Below are positions 1-10,501 of a stretch of 64,000 bases of DNA, piece by piece. The notes below the pieces were generated by a model. It was not told the DNA's origin and searched no databases. It saw only the letters and a program-made list of their open reading frames with translations. The DNA is from Brachionus plicatilis (Eukaryota > Rotifera > Eurotatoria > Ploima > Brachionidae), in NCBI GenBank assembly GCA_010279815.1, contig QEOQ01000522.1:322742-386741 (forward strand), in the 5' to 3' direction. Each line of letters begins with the position of its first letter. Within the stretch, counting starts at the first letter, position 1. Position numbers and translations under genes: made by a program.

Positions 1-65
1 TCGGGTATCGAGAAAATGATCTCTTTTAAAAAAATTAACTCATTCAGCTGTACATTATTTACAAT

Positions 66-110
66 AAATGATCAAGTATGTATAATCAAAATATACATAC
101 TTGATCATTT
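66..110. repeat. Perfect 19-bp inverted repeat (hairpin)
   Basis: Arms at 66-84 and 92-110 are exact reverse complements (AAATGATCAAGTATGTATA) around a 7-nt loop. No transposon termini or promoter context are visible. It could be a tiny foldback remnant or a chance palindrome in AT-rich DNA. Confidence 0.75.
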
Positions 111-1616
111 TCAATATAGTAATTTATTGTGTTCAAGCTAAAAAAAAATAAATAAAAATAAAAAAAAATTCGATTTGTTATACAGGTAATTAATAACTCG
201 TGAAGTGCTAATGATTTTTACTCTTAAGAATCAAATTCAGAGTTGATTAAAAAAACTAATCTAGTCATGCCATTAATCATTTCACACAATTTATGTTATA
301 ATTTTTAATAAGAAATTATTAAAATCAGGAATTTTTGTTTTCGAAGATAATATACATTATAAAAAAAATATTTTAAATTAAATACAGAGAACAAAAATAA
401 AAATTAAAATTTGATTGCGCAACAAAAACAACATTGAAAAAAATAAAAACTAGAAAATGGATACTTCTCTTTTTAATTTTGAAAAACGATTAATTAGATT
501 AAAAATAAATAGCTAAACGAACTAGAAAATGAATTTGAAAATTTAAAACGAATTTTTTCAGTACAAAAGTATTGTTTTACGGTAGATTATAAATAAAAAA
601 TTTGATTAGATAGATCTTTAATTCAAGATTTATGATTATAAATGTTGGACCAAAAAGAAGTAACCGTTTTTGGAAGAAAAAAATTTCACTTATGTTAATT
701 CCTTAATTTGGAATCTTTTAAAATAAATTATCTTTTATTTGACAGAATTTTTCATCATTTTTGGTCATTGCATTAACAATTAAAATTTAGCATTATCAAT
801 TAAAATTAAAATTTTTCAAAATTGAATTTTTTAGCCTGAATTCAAAATTACTAAATCCTTCCGTTAGTTATGAAATTAAGTAAAAATAAAAAAACCAGGA
901 ATTTTACTTTTTTTTTTTCGTTCTGAAAATTTATTATTCATTAAGATTTAAAATTAACCTAGAAACTCCGCTTTTTTAATAAATGCACCTCTATTTTATT
1001 AAAAACACTGCTAATTTATATAAATTAAAGTTAATTAAAAACAAAAATTATTTTAAAAAATTTCTAAATTTTAAATGCTTTTTATAAATTGAATTTAAAA
1101 TTGAGTAAAGAAAATCAATTTTTTTTAAATTTGCATCTAAAACAAAAAAAAACATCTTCTCTTAGCCATTTGCATGTTGCAAGTTGAGCACAATTTATTT
1201 TCTTCATTTTCTTCATTTTCTTTTCATCAAATTTGTAGTTGGGTTTTTAGGAGAAGATCCATAATCATAATCAGTTTGATTTTCATCATCCTCATTTACT
1301 ATGCTTTTTGGGCCTGAGCGTTGCGTTGTTTCATTTGGTTGGCGCATAAGTACTGAAAGAGACTTTATAAGTTACATATTGGTTGATAAATTTTTTCTTT
1401 TCCTCTTCTAACAACATCAACTTCATTATCAACATCATCGGCGTCCAATATTGTGTCGTCATGGTTAGTCAATAGAATACTTTCCCTGCTAGACATTTTT
1501 GGCAATTTATTGCTGAAATAAACTGAAACTTCTAATTGAATATTTATATTTGTAAAACAATAAACTTGATACAATTTTTCTTTTTATTAATTTTTATTGA
1601 AATGTATTTTGATTAT
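111..1616. other. AT-rich intergenic DNA, no gene seen
   Basis: Very AT-rich sequence with poly-A/T runs and short direct repeats such as TTTTCTTCATTTTC near 1200. The only ORF is short and low in complexity, and no RNA gene or promoter can be supported. Confidence 0.6.
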
Positions 1617-1624
1617 GTTAGAGG
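1617..1624. repeat. Left target-site duplication of the hAT element (GTTAGAGG)
   Basis: GTTAGAGG immediately precedes the TIR that starts CAGGGATGTGCA. The identical 8-mer follows the right TIR at 4677-4684. An 8-bp duplication is the hAT signature. Confidence 0.95.
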
Positions 1625-1900
1625 CAGGGATGTGCATTAAGTACTTAAATCGTATTTTCAATACTTAAGTAAATGGACCATATTTTTAAGTAAATACTTA
1701 AACTTAAGTCCATTTTTCAATTTTTTTTAAGTAAATACTTAAGTATTTATCAGGATACTTAAGTACTTAAATTTTTTTCAATAAAATATCAAAAAAAAAC
1801 TATTTTTTATCAAAATTTTATTGCAAAAATTTGGGCTTATAAATTTAATTAAATTTAGTACAAAATCTTTTTAATTACCTAACATTTAATGTAACATATA

Positions 1901-3386
1901 CAGTACTGCTACGAAAAACTGTTTTTACGTGAAATTACGTGAAATTACGTAATTTTACGTAATTTCCGGTAATTTCACGTAAAATTACGTAAAATTACCA
2001 AAGTAAAAAAAAGTAATTTTACCGGATTTTACGTAATTTTACGTAAAATTACCGGAAATTACGTAATTTTTCGTAAAAAGTAAAATTCCAAAAAATACTA
2101 CTTTTTTTGAGAATTTTGGCATTTTTTGACTTTTTTGAAATTTTTTGGTCCTGAATGCGGAAAAAAAAAAATTACTTTTTTTCACGTAATTTTACGTGAA
2201 ATTTTATTTAATAGTGGTAAATTTTTGTAATTTTTAGTAAAAAAAAGTAAAAAAAAGTAAAATTTTTAAATCTTTGAAAAAATTTTTGCGGAAATTTTAT
2301 TTTTTTTTATTTTTATCATTTTTAAAGCTGTCACCAGCTTTTTTCCATGATTTTTTGAAATTTGAATTTTTTGGCACCAGCTTCAACAAATCTTCTTTAA
2401 TAAAAAAAATTTAAAATTAAAGCTTATTTTTTTTCATTAAAATATTTACCTTTTATTTCCTCCATTTCATTATGAATTTTTTTTTCATAAAACCCTAGAG
2501 TCTGACCTTTGTCATTTACAAATCTCTTCATTATTTAACTTCTGAGACGATTTGTAAATGGCTTATTATTGACTTAATTTTTTTTTTAGATTCTTTAAAA
2601 ATAATATATTTTAAACTTAAATATAAGAATACTTATGGTTTTAATAGCTTCGCTATCACTGGAACTACTATAAGTTCTTTCGGCCTTTCTTTTGGTTCCT
2701 GGTGAAAAGAATGAACTGTCAGTTTCACCCCCCAATAATTAATTTTTTAATGGCTTCATTTTCGCTATTAAGTTTCGAAACATTTGTTTTTAGCTTATTA
2801 ATTCATTCATTGTAAATAAATTTTGTTCTAAAGATGCACGGTTTGATGACTTTATCTCATTCAAGAGCTTATATTAGTCAATATTAAATTATATTTTTCC
2901 TTTACGCGAGAAACGTCGAACAAAACGTCAAAAAATACGTGATTGTTTTCATGAGCATTTACACCATAAAAAACATTTTTGTTTTTGCATTTTTGTTTAT
3001 TGTTTATAATTAGCTTTTTTAAAATTTTACTTTTTTTTACTTTTTTTTACTAAAAATTACAAAAATTTACCACTATTAAATAAAATTTCACGTAAAATTA
3101 CGTGAAAAAAAGTAATTTTTTTTTTTCCGCATTCAGGACCAAAAAATTTCAAAAAAGTCAAAAAATGCCAAAATTCTCAAAAAAAGTAGTATTTTTTGGA
3201 ATTTTACTTTTTACGAAAAATTACGTAATTTCCGGTAATTTTACGTAAAATTACGTAAAATCCGGTAAAATTACTTTTTTTTACTTTGGTAATTTTACGT
3301 AATTTTACGTGAAATTACCGGAAATTACGTAAAATTACGTAATTTCACGTAATTTCACGTAAAAACAGTTTTTCGTAGCAGTACTG
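1901..3386. mobile_element. Nested foldback element with ~365-bp inverted arms, TA-flanked
   Basis: Arms of about 365 bp (roughly 1901-2268 and 3014-3386) are near-perfect reverse complements. They start CAGTACTGCTACGAAAAACT and end with the complement. Each arm is built of alternating short modules such as TTTTACGTAA and AATTACCGG. TA dinucleotides flank both ends (1899-1900, 3387-3388), which fits a Tc1/mariner-type TA target; an 8-bp duplication was looked for and not found. The ~750-bp loop is AT-rich with no recognisable ORF. A transcript would fold into a very long hairpin. Confidence 0.85.
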
Positions 3387-3405
3387 TAGTTACATTTTAA
3401 AAAAA

Positions 3406-4164
3406 TTAACGAAGAAAAATTGTATCTGTTAGCCTAGCTCGGTTTGGCCTAAGGATGTTTCCCCCTATGCTAAAAGTTCTTTCAACTGAAGCTGAAGTGG
3501 CAGGGGTCGTGAATATTTTTTTAGCAAACTTGGCTAATTTAGGATTGGAAGATTCCATCGCTTTCCAAAACCCATTCAATTGAAATTTTTCCTCATAAAC
3601 AAAGGTCTTCATGTAGTTGATAAAATTATTAACTTCTATTAGATTCAAGTCACTTTTATTTACTAATGGCTTTTCAATAAACAAATAAGACTTTGTCGGG
3701 GTGCTAGATTTATTGGACGGTTCTTTTCTTTAGTTACTTTGACTAAATTAGGAAGTAAACGACGATGGGCAACTGTTCTTGAAACATGATTAAATTGTGG
3801 GTTTAGTTTATGAATTAGATCCTTGAACGGACCCATATCAAGTATGCTAAGAGGAAGCAAACATAAGGCAAATGTTGAAACCATTAAATCTTCGCATTCT
3901 TTTTGAGCCTTGCTAGTTTTGCTCCATTTTTGGGGTTCAACTTTGAGGCAATCACTCAAAGTTGGTTGCTTATACAATGGTGTAGATTTCTTTGCGGTTT
4001 CGCATTTGTCTTTGATATGGTTTTTTCACAGTGTTTACAAGTAGCTGTAAAATTTTCCCATGGTCTTTCAATAGCGGACTTTTCAAAGTCAAAGTTTGAA
4101 AGAATCCGAGGATGTTGCTTAGGTAAAGAAGGTTAAGAGGGTTTTGTTTTTTTCTGAACACCAC
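3406..4164 (-). pseudogene. hAT transposase relic (BED finger + C-terminal dimerisation domain)
   Basis: Three overlapping minus-strand frames together resemble a truncated hAT transposase. The first (about 4050-3970) shows a BED-type zinc finger pattern (TCKHCEKTI, then NLHHC), out of frame with the annotated start. The second (3977-3663) has QPTLSDCLK followed by a stretch ending SRTVAHRRLLPNLVK, as in ZBED/hAT proteins. The third (3684-3406) carries the dimerisation-domain hallmark TSASVERTFSIGG followed by RPNRARLTD. The roughly 350-residue RNase H-like catalytic core expected between them is absent, and the parts sit in different frames. It cannot encode an active transposase. It lies inside the TIR- and TSD-bounded hAT element, whose ends may still be mobilised by a related transposase elsewhere. 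Confidence 0.9.
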
Positions 4165-4676
4165 GACCGATTATCATCTAAGATAGACAAAGAGAGAGTT
4201 AATTTGAATCGAAGATTAGATTTTTTGGATTGGGACAATAATCAAGAAAGGATGAGACCAATAATAAAAGTTTCTTTTGTTTGTAAAAAAAAAGCGCTGA
4301 GAGAATTTTTTTTTATAGCGGTTAAATTTCAAAGCACTGTGTTTTTGATTTAATACAACAAGTTAAACGAAGGAGAGTCTTCTTCAAGCCTTATTATTCT
4401 CTATTTAACAAATAAATAATACTGCATAAAAAATTATGTTTAATTTGTGTGTGAAATAAAATTTTTTTAATTGCAATCATAAACAAATGAAATAAAAAAA
4501 AATCTTAAATCATGAATGTTAATCAAAAAGTTAAGTATTTTTAAATACTTAAGTAAATTCCGTCTTACTTAAGTACTTAAAAAAAATTCGAATTTTTAAA
4601 AATTTATACTTAAGTATTTACTTAATTTTATTTTTTTTTAAGTACTTAAGTACTTAATACTTAATGCACATCCCTG

Positions 4677-4684
4677 GTTAGAGG
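4677..4684. repeat. Right target-site duplication of the hAT element (GTTAGAGG)
   Basis: Identical to 1617-1624 and directly adjacent to the right TIR. Confidence 0.95.
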
Positions 4685-4961
4685 TAAGTGTTATTAATTT
4701 AGATGAGTTTTTATTAGAAAAACGATGTTTTTAATAAACCCTAAAAACACCGCTAATTTATTAAAAGGCTTATATTATCAAAGCCCAAAAAATAATTTAG
4801 AAATATCTAATATGTATTAGTCATACCTAATTAAATTTTCAAGTACCAAAAAACGTTTTAGTAAGTTTTATTAGAAAAAAAATCTAATTTTTGACGTTTT
4901 ATAAAATTTTATTTAATTATAAAAAAGAAAATTTAAGAAAAGAATAAAAAATAAACAAATT

Positions 4962-5110
4962 TTACTCTTTAGCTAATCGAGCTGATCTTTTAACAATATC
5001 ATCTTTATTTTTACCTTTTTTGGTTTGTTCACTTTTCTTCCAGGCGGACTTTCCTATCTTTGGACGTCCCTTTTCACGATTTCCTTCAATTTTCAAATCA
5101 ACTTTGAGGA
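4962..5110 (-). pseudogene. Lysine-rich C-terminal ORF fragment, retroelement-like
   Basis: Read on the minus strand, an open segment ends with TAA at 4964-4962 after residues like REKGRPKIGKSAWKK and a terminal KRSARLAKE. Strongly basic tails with an RSARL-type ending are common at the C-termini of retrotransposon polyproteins, and a similar RRSAR run is seen at about 27.9 kb. No start codon or upstream domain can be joined to it. Treat it as a fragment of unknown parent; the retroelement assignment is inference. Confidence 0.35.
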
Positions 5111-5281
5111 TATGTTATAGGGCTTCAATTAGAAAAACCTTACAATGCAGGTTTTTCTAATTTAACTTTGGATAAAGTTTTAAAAGATAAGCATAAAAAT
5201 TAAAAAAGATAAATTTAAATAAGAGAATACTGCCACGTTTTAACAGTACCCCCTTCTAATAACTCATTGTTCGCAATGGGT

Positions 5282-6536
5282 TTAAAACAAAGTTTTCTTG
5301 TTCTCCATACCATTCTTCAAAACCATAATCTTGTTTTTAATATTTTTATTTGATGATACCATCGTGTCTTCTTGATTAATTGAATCACTCAAATCTATAT
5401 TTTTCCCTTCTTCAATTACTTTATTTGGCTTTGAAAAAATATTGCAGATTTTTATTAAAAAATATACAAAGCCTGACAACGTGCACATTGTAAATATAAC
5501 TAAAAGAACCTTATCATCAATATATTTTGATGCGTTTTCTATTATATTTGTTGAATTATCTAGTACAACGTGATCTTTCTTGAATATTGTTGCACTGTCC
5601 TTTAACTTATCTACTTCGTTATTAATCTTGTTGTTAGCAATCCAACTCAAAATCTTTTCATAGTGATGAAAGTTTAAATCGGATATATCTACTTGCTTAA
5701 AATTTATTCTTGTTTTTAAAATTGTGTAATTAAGCAAATATCTATTTTTTCGGACATAAACTATTGACGAATTCTTATCCAGAAAATGAGAGGAAATGCT
5801 GTCACAATTCACTAGAATCCTTCTAGGTAATATTAACACTTTTTACATTAAAACATTCCATTTTATAAAATTATTGAGTATTTGAATAAACTACCAGTTC
5901 TTTCCCATAATTATACTAAACAATCCCCTCAAATTGCTTAATGTGTTTAGCAGTGCCAAGAAATTGAAACAAAAAATACTTGACGTTTCAGTTTTTATCC
6001 TTCTGTAAATATCAAACATTTTATAATCTCCATCTGCCAGAGAAAGTTCGATTAGCTCGTTAATTTCAGTCTGTTCATTATCACTGTCGAAAATTGTTAA
6101 ATTTTCAGCTAGATATAAACTATCACTTGTTTTCAACACCGTATTATTACTGTCCTTTTCTTCTCCAGTAACTTATAAAAGGATCTTTTCTTTATCAAGA
6201 AGAAAATGGTATGTGAAATTCTCATGTTCAGTTTCCCTATTAATTTCAGCTCGTAATTCTTTTTTATGTTCGATCTCCAAACAATTATTTTTTGGTTAAT
6301 CGCACAAGATTCATCTGCTAAATTACAGTTCCGATAAACATTGTTTTTATCTAGAACTCGATATATTGGTTCTGAACTATTTTGATTTGAATTGGTTTGA
6401 ACTGAAATTGACAATTCATTATATCAAATTCAATATTTTTCCAAAGACGAAAATCGACTTTTGGTTTTTCATCAAAAACACACTTTGATTTCAAACAAAC
6501 CATTGGTTTTATTCCGCATTTATGTATATTCACCAT
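5282..6536 (-). pseudogene. Decayed glycoprotein-like gene, possibly env or chuvirus-type relic
   Basis: Minus-strand open segments at 6536-6351, 6414-6133, 6139-5891 and 5839-5282 run in one direction but in shifting frames with stops between them. Together they show features of a single-pass viral-type glycoprotein: several cysteines early (CLKSKC), a C-x(n)-C followed by a conserved-looking IIVW stretch, and a C-terminal membrane anchor (VLLVIFTMCTLSGFVYFLI, about residue 110 of the last ORF) with a polar tail of ~50 residues. The layout recalls glycoproteins of chuvirus-like viruses and of env-bearing BEL/Pao elements. This is inferred from pattern, not alignment. No adjoining LTR or polymerase was recognised. 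Alternatives are a host membrane protein with introns or an unrelated pseudogene. Confidence 0.4.
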
Positions 6537-7032
6537 TGTCCAATATTCGTAAGAAATTGAGATAAAGAAATTGGTTCAGTTTTATAAGATAGTTCATCAT
6601 GTTCTATTTTTTCTTAATTTTTATTTTATTTTTTTTTTAATCTGAAAGAGCTTTAGCTCGGCACAGATAAAACAAATAAACAATAATAATAAATTTTTTC
6701 TTAAATTTTACATCAAAATAAAATATTTCTAAAATTAAATTCTTATCATCAAAAATATTTATCTACAAAAATTAAAAATAACTTAGCAGAATATTTTTTT
6801 ACATCAATTTTTTTTTCAAATTAATCAAATTAAAAAAAAAAGATTGCAAAAGTAACCCTAATTTATTTTTTAAAAAAAAAATATTTGAAACATCGTACTT
6901 TTTTCTAGCTTTTTCAAAATTTTTTGAAAATTTTCATTAAAAGACGAAAAAAAACACCATATATATTTTTATTTGATTTTCACAAAATATATAATAGTAA
7001 AAATTAGGCTTTAATAAAAATAAAAATAATAA
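6537..7032. other. AT-rich spacer, includes a short dispersed-repeat stretch
   Basis: No gene seen. Positions ~6887-6980 share a diverged block (TTTGAAACATCG... followed by AAAAGACGAAAAAA and ACACCAT) with 30411-30495. Part of it recurs inverted near 48853-48878, so it belongs to an old repeat family. Confidence 0.5.
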
Positions 7033-7362
7033 TTAGATTAATAATCTAATTGTACTCCTTAAGTTTGGTGCAATTAGATCACTGGTACGTTTCGTCCTGA
7101 TCTCATTTCTGCCATATGGATCAGAACTGTTCATCAAAGTTGAATAGACTATTTGGTTCTTTGCAAACTTTAGTTTCTGTGGGCTATCTCTGTAAAGAAT
7201 GTTAACAATTAGCTTAGAGGTGTCTTTTGGTCTGGCATCGGCTTTTTTTGTCTCAATAGGCGACAGTTCATTGTCGTTTGTGAGCAATTCGTTGAACGAA
7301 TATTTGGTGTCTTTGACGCTTGCAATAGCCAAAATGATAATAATAAAAAAAGTTCTTCTCAT
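7033..7362 (-). CDS. Small secreted-protein candidate (109 aa), possible peptide precursor
   Basis: Starting at the ATG at 7362, the ORF opens with a classic signal peptide: basic MRR, then the hydrophobic run TFFIIIILAIASV, with cleavage likely near residue 16-20. The rest is hydrophilic and has no cysteine. It contains basic processing-type sites, a KK near residue 39 and an RTKR near residues 91-94, followed by an 18-residue C-terminal peptide beginning TSDLIAPNLRST. Signal peptide plus dibasic sites plus lack of cysteines is how neuropeptide precursors look. The tail has a vague resemblance to the N-terminal half of CRF/DH44-like peptides but is too short. Base composition is close to background. 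It could instead be the N-terminus of the neighbouring glycoprotein-like relic, or an exon with a missing 3' part. No homologue is recognised. Confidence 0.4.
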   Translation of the reverse strand: MRRTFFIIIILAIASVKDTKYSFNELLTNDNELSPIETKKADARPKDTSKLIVNILYRDSPQKLKFAKNQIVYSTLMNSSDPYGRNEIRTKRTSDLIAPNLRSTIRLLI

Positions 7363-7546
7363 TTTTAATGAAATTTTTTTTAATTTAAACTAGTTGTAAG
7401 TGAATATTTGAAAAATCAACGTTCGCTTAAATTGAGCTTTTGAGAAAAATTGAAAGCTTAATTTAAAGAAAATTTTTAGAAATTAGATGATTTTAAGAAT
7501 TCATCTACTTGAGCTCAATTAGTCTTCAATAATTGCTGAACTTTTA

Positions 7547-9450
7547 GGCATCTTGAAGTTGAAGATCAATTCAAAATATCATTTCAATTCAAAGGGGTTA
7601 TTATTCGATATTAAAATTAATCTTTAAATTTATTTAAATAATTTTAGTGTACATTGCTTTACATGTTATGCAAATTACAAAATTTAAACAATTTAAGAAA
7701 ACATTTTCTAAATCCATTAATAAAATCGATTTTTAAATTTAAATTTTGTTAAATTGATTTTTGGTAGAGTTTATTTTGAAATTTTTATTTCAAAAGTATT
7801 TGTATCTGGCACTCAAAATTAAAATTAAATTTAAGGTGCGCGTCATTCTAAGATCAACAGTAAATAACATAATAAAGGTTTCTTGTATAATATGTCCACA
7901 ATCGTCCTTGAATCTTATTTTTTTGACCAATACCCGAAAGTGTCTTATAACCCAGCCATGTTAGGTCCTATAATCTTAAAACTAAAAAATTTGAATTCCT
8001 TAGTAATTTTAACTTAAGGCTTGAGAGAGTTTTTTTTATTTTCTCTTTTATTTCTCATAAAAAAAGTGCTCAAAATGAGGCATTTTTAAAAAAAATGAAA
8101 AAAATAAAGTTTATTGAGGTTTTTAATCAAAATTTGTATCAAAATCTTTTTCTTTTTGATTTTATTGGAGGTATTCGATATATTATTGGATATATTAGCT
8201 AATGAGGGCATCTTGAAGTTGATGATCAATTCAAAATATCATTTCAATTCAAAAAGTTTATCTTTAGATATTAAAATAAAACTTTGATTTAATCTATATA
8301 ATTTTAATGTAACATGCTTTACATGCAATGAAGATTTAGAAAATATGAAAAAATTTAAAAAAACATTTCCTCAATACATTGATAAAATCGATTTTCAATT
8401 TAGTTAAATAATTTTTTATTAACTGATTTAAGTTTTATTTTCATTTTATTACTTATTTGGAATTTTTTATATGAATTTCTTTTTCAAATTTAATTGTAAA
8501 TGCTAGATACAAATACTTTTGAAAAAAAAAATACATTCAAATATTAAAATCGATTATCAATGGATTGAGAAAATATTTTTTCAATTTTTTTTTTATTTTC
8601 AAAATCTACATTGCATGTAAAGCATGTTACATTGCAATTATTTAAGTTAAATCTAAGGATAAAATTTTTGAATTTAAATGGTATTTTGAATTGATCAGCA
8701 ACTTCAATATGCCCTAATGAGGTGTCTGAAAAAGTGCCACTTTGTCTATTTCGGAAGCAACAGCGATCGCTGGCGATTTAATTAAAAATAATTAATTAAA
8801 ATGACCGCTAAAGATAAAAATTACTACGGAATTCAAATTTTTTAGTTGATTATAGGACCTACCATGGCTGAGTTATAAGACACTTTCGGGTATTGGTCAA
8901 ATAAATAAGATTCAAGGACGATTGTGGACACAAAAAATAGAACTTGTCGAAACCAAATCCAGTATCTAATAAAATAACCATTTTTCTGTAAAAATTTTAA
9001 AAAAAAATTTGTAAATCGCATATATCAAGCATGAGATATTCAAATTTATCGAATATCCTCTAAAAGCCAAAGAATTCTTTAAAGCCTTATATCTTCTTTA
9101 TTATACAAGAAACCTATATAATATATACTGTTGATCTTAGAGTTCTTTTCTTTACAAAATGATATATAGATATCTGGAAAAAAGTAATATCGATACGTAT
9201 TGAATGACGCGGACCTTAAAAATGAATTTCAAATATTAAAATTCCAAATAAGTAATAAAATGATAAGATCGATTTTTTCTACAAGCATTTTTGGAATAAA
9301 TTTTTTTTTTTATTTTTTAAATTTACATAACTTGTAAAGCATTTTACATTAAAATTTTTCCAATAAATTCAAAGATTTAGTTTAATATCAAATGATAACC
9401 TCTTGGAATTGAAATGATATATTGAATTGATCATCAACTTCAAAATGCCA
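7547..9450. repeat. Large nested palindromic repeat (foldback)
   Basis: Four related segments containing GATCAATTCAAAATATCATT occur as two forward (7547-7685, 8208-8345) and two inverted (8605-8714, 9320-9450) copies. Further in, 7839-7975 (CATTCTAAGATCAACAGT..., then GACCAATACCCGAAAGTG) is matched in inverse at 8848-8935 and 9095-9220. The whole forms a diverged ~1.9-kb inverted structure with an extra inverted pair in its loop. It is probably one or two foldback elements inserted into each other. No ORF is supported. Confidence 0.75.
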
Positions 9451-10225
9451 ACTTTTAGTCAAACTTTTATTAATTCTAGATATTTCGATTAATAATTCGA
9501 CTTATAGAGTTTCATAAATGTTTTTGTATTAAGGAATTGGAGCCAAAATAAAAAAGACAACAAAATATAGTCTTTTCTCGATTATCCAACTCTCAAAATT
9601 CACGTAGGAAGAGAAATAAGAAAACATAAAAAAGACAAAAAATATGTAGAAGAGAGTAAAAAGCATAAGTATAAAAATAGCAAAAAGAAAAAAACAAAAT
9701 TATTTTAAGACATTTAAATAATTAAAATGAGTGAAATTTAGACTTAAGTAACCAGTTGAACTTGAAAATATTTCATTTCAAATGAGGTAGTCTCCGGTCA
9801 TTCAAATCAAAAAATAATATTTCAAGAAAATTTTATGGATGGGATATGAATTGGGTAAAATATAAGCTGGTTTATTAACTTTTGTAAAGTTATTCGCGGC
9901 AAAGATTGAATTTAAAATTATTTGCTTTTCTAATTTTTAGTCGTTTAATTCCACATAAAATTGTAATATAGTATTTCAGTATTACAATTAATAATAAAAA
10001 AGAGATAATCAAAGTATTTAAACACTTTGATACACTTTGATATACAATATAGTATACACATTTATTTTAAACAAAATTTTACATTTAGTTGTGAAATTTT
10101 TACTTTTCGTAGTATGAAGAGTTTTTTAATAGAAAATGAATTTATAAAGTACGAAATCTTAAGTTCGTCAAATCAAGAGTTTTTAATATCAAAATTTTTT
10201 TTTGTCAAATAATTTTTCTTTCAAA
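9451..10225. other. AT-rich intergenic DNA, no gene seen
   Basis: Only short AT-driven ORFs are present, and no repeat or RNA gene was recognised. Confidence 0.5.
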
Positions 10226-10425
10226 TAGGTTGCCAAATTTCCGAATTGGGTGAAAATTAAAATTGGAGTTTCACAACGTTCAGTGCTGGGTCCTTTTCTC
10301 TTTGTTATTTATATAAACGATTTGATGAATATTGTTCAAAACAATTTTGAAGCTTATGCTGATGACACAAAGGTCTTATTCACAATAAATAATTTCAACT
10401 TGATTTTTGATCTACAATCAGATAA
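10226..10425 (+). pseudogene. Non-LTR retrotransposon reverse transcriptase fragment
   Basis: The frame read through 10250 contains KIGVSQRSVLGPFLFVIYIN, then DLMNIV and AYADDTKVLF. These are the GxxQGSxLGPLLFxIYINDL block and the YADD catalytic box of LINE (Jockey/RTE-class) reverse transcriptases. The catalytic YADD is intact, but the canonical QG has become QR. Coding resemblance stops within about 60 codons on either side, and there is no endonuclease, tail or target duplication nearby. It is a short dead fragment embedded in AT-rich sequence. Family assignment beyond non-LTR is not possible from this length. Confidence 0.85.
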
Positions 10426-10501
10426 AGATAGTACAGTTTGTTGCAAAAATTTAGAAATTAAATATTTTATTTATCTTAAATTGTTTATTGATTGTATTTG
10501 A

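Larger units (their letters stand above)
1625..4676. mobile_element. hAT-family DNA transposon, 3052 bp, with nested insertion
   Basis: Both ends carry matching terminal inverted repeats (CAGGGATGTGCATTAAGTA... and the complementary ...ATGCACATCCCTG). Subterminal arrays of ACTTAAGTA-type steps run ~1635-1770 and 4540-4660. The element is flanked by a perfect 8-bp duplication, GTTAGAGG. On the minus strand it carries remnants of a BED-finger/hAT-dimerisation transposase (3406-4164), but the catalytic core appears deleted. A 1.49-kb foldback element is inserted at 1901-3386. The element is therefore nonautonomous, although its ends and target duplication are well preserved. Confidence 0.95.

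Noticed and set aside
1925..3360. Many TACGTA palindromes as possible regulatory sites
   Set aside because: They are internal modules of the inverted arms of a foldback element.
1893..3394. 8-bp hAT-type duplication for the nested foldback element
   Set aside because: AACATATA and TAGTTACA do not match; only the flanking TA agrees.
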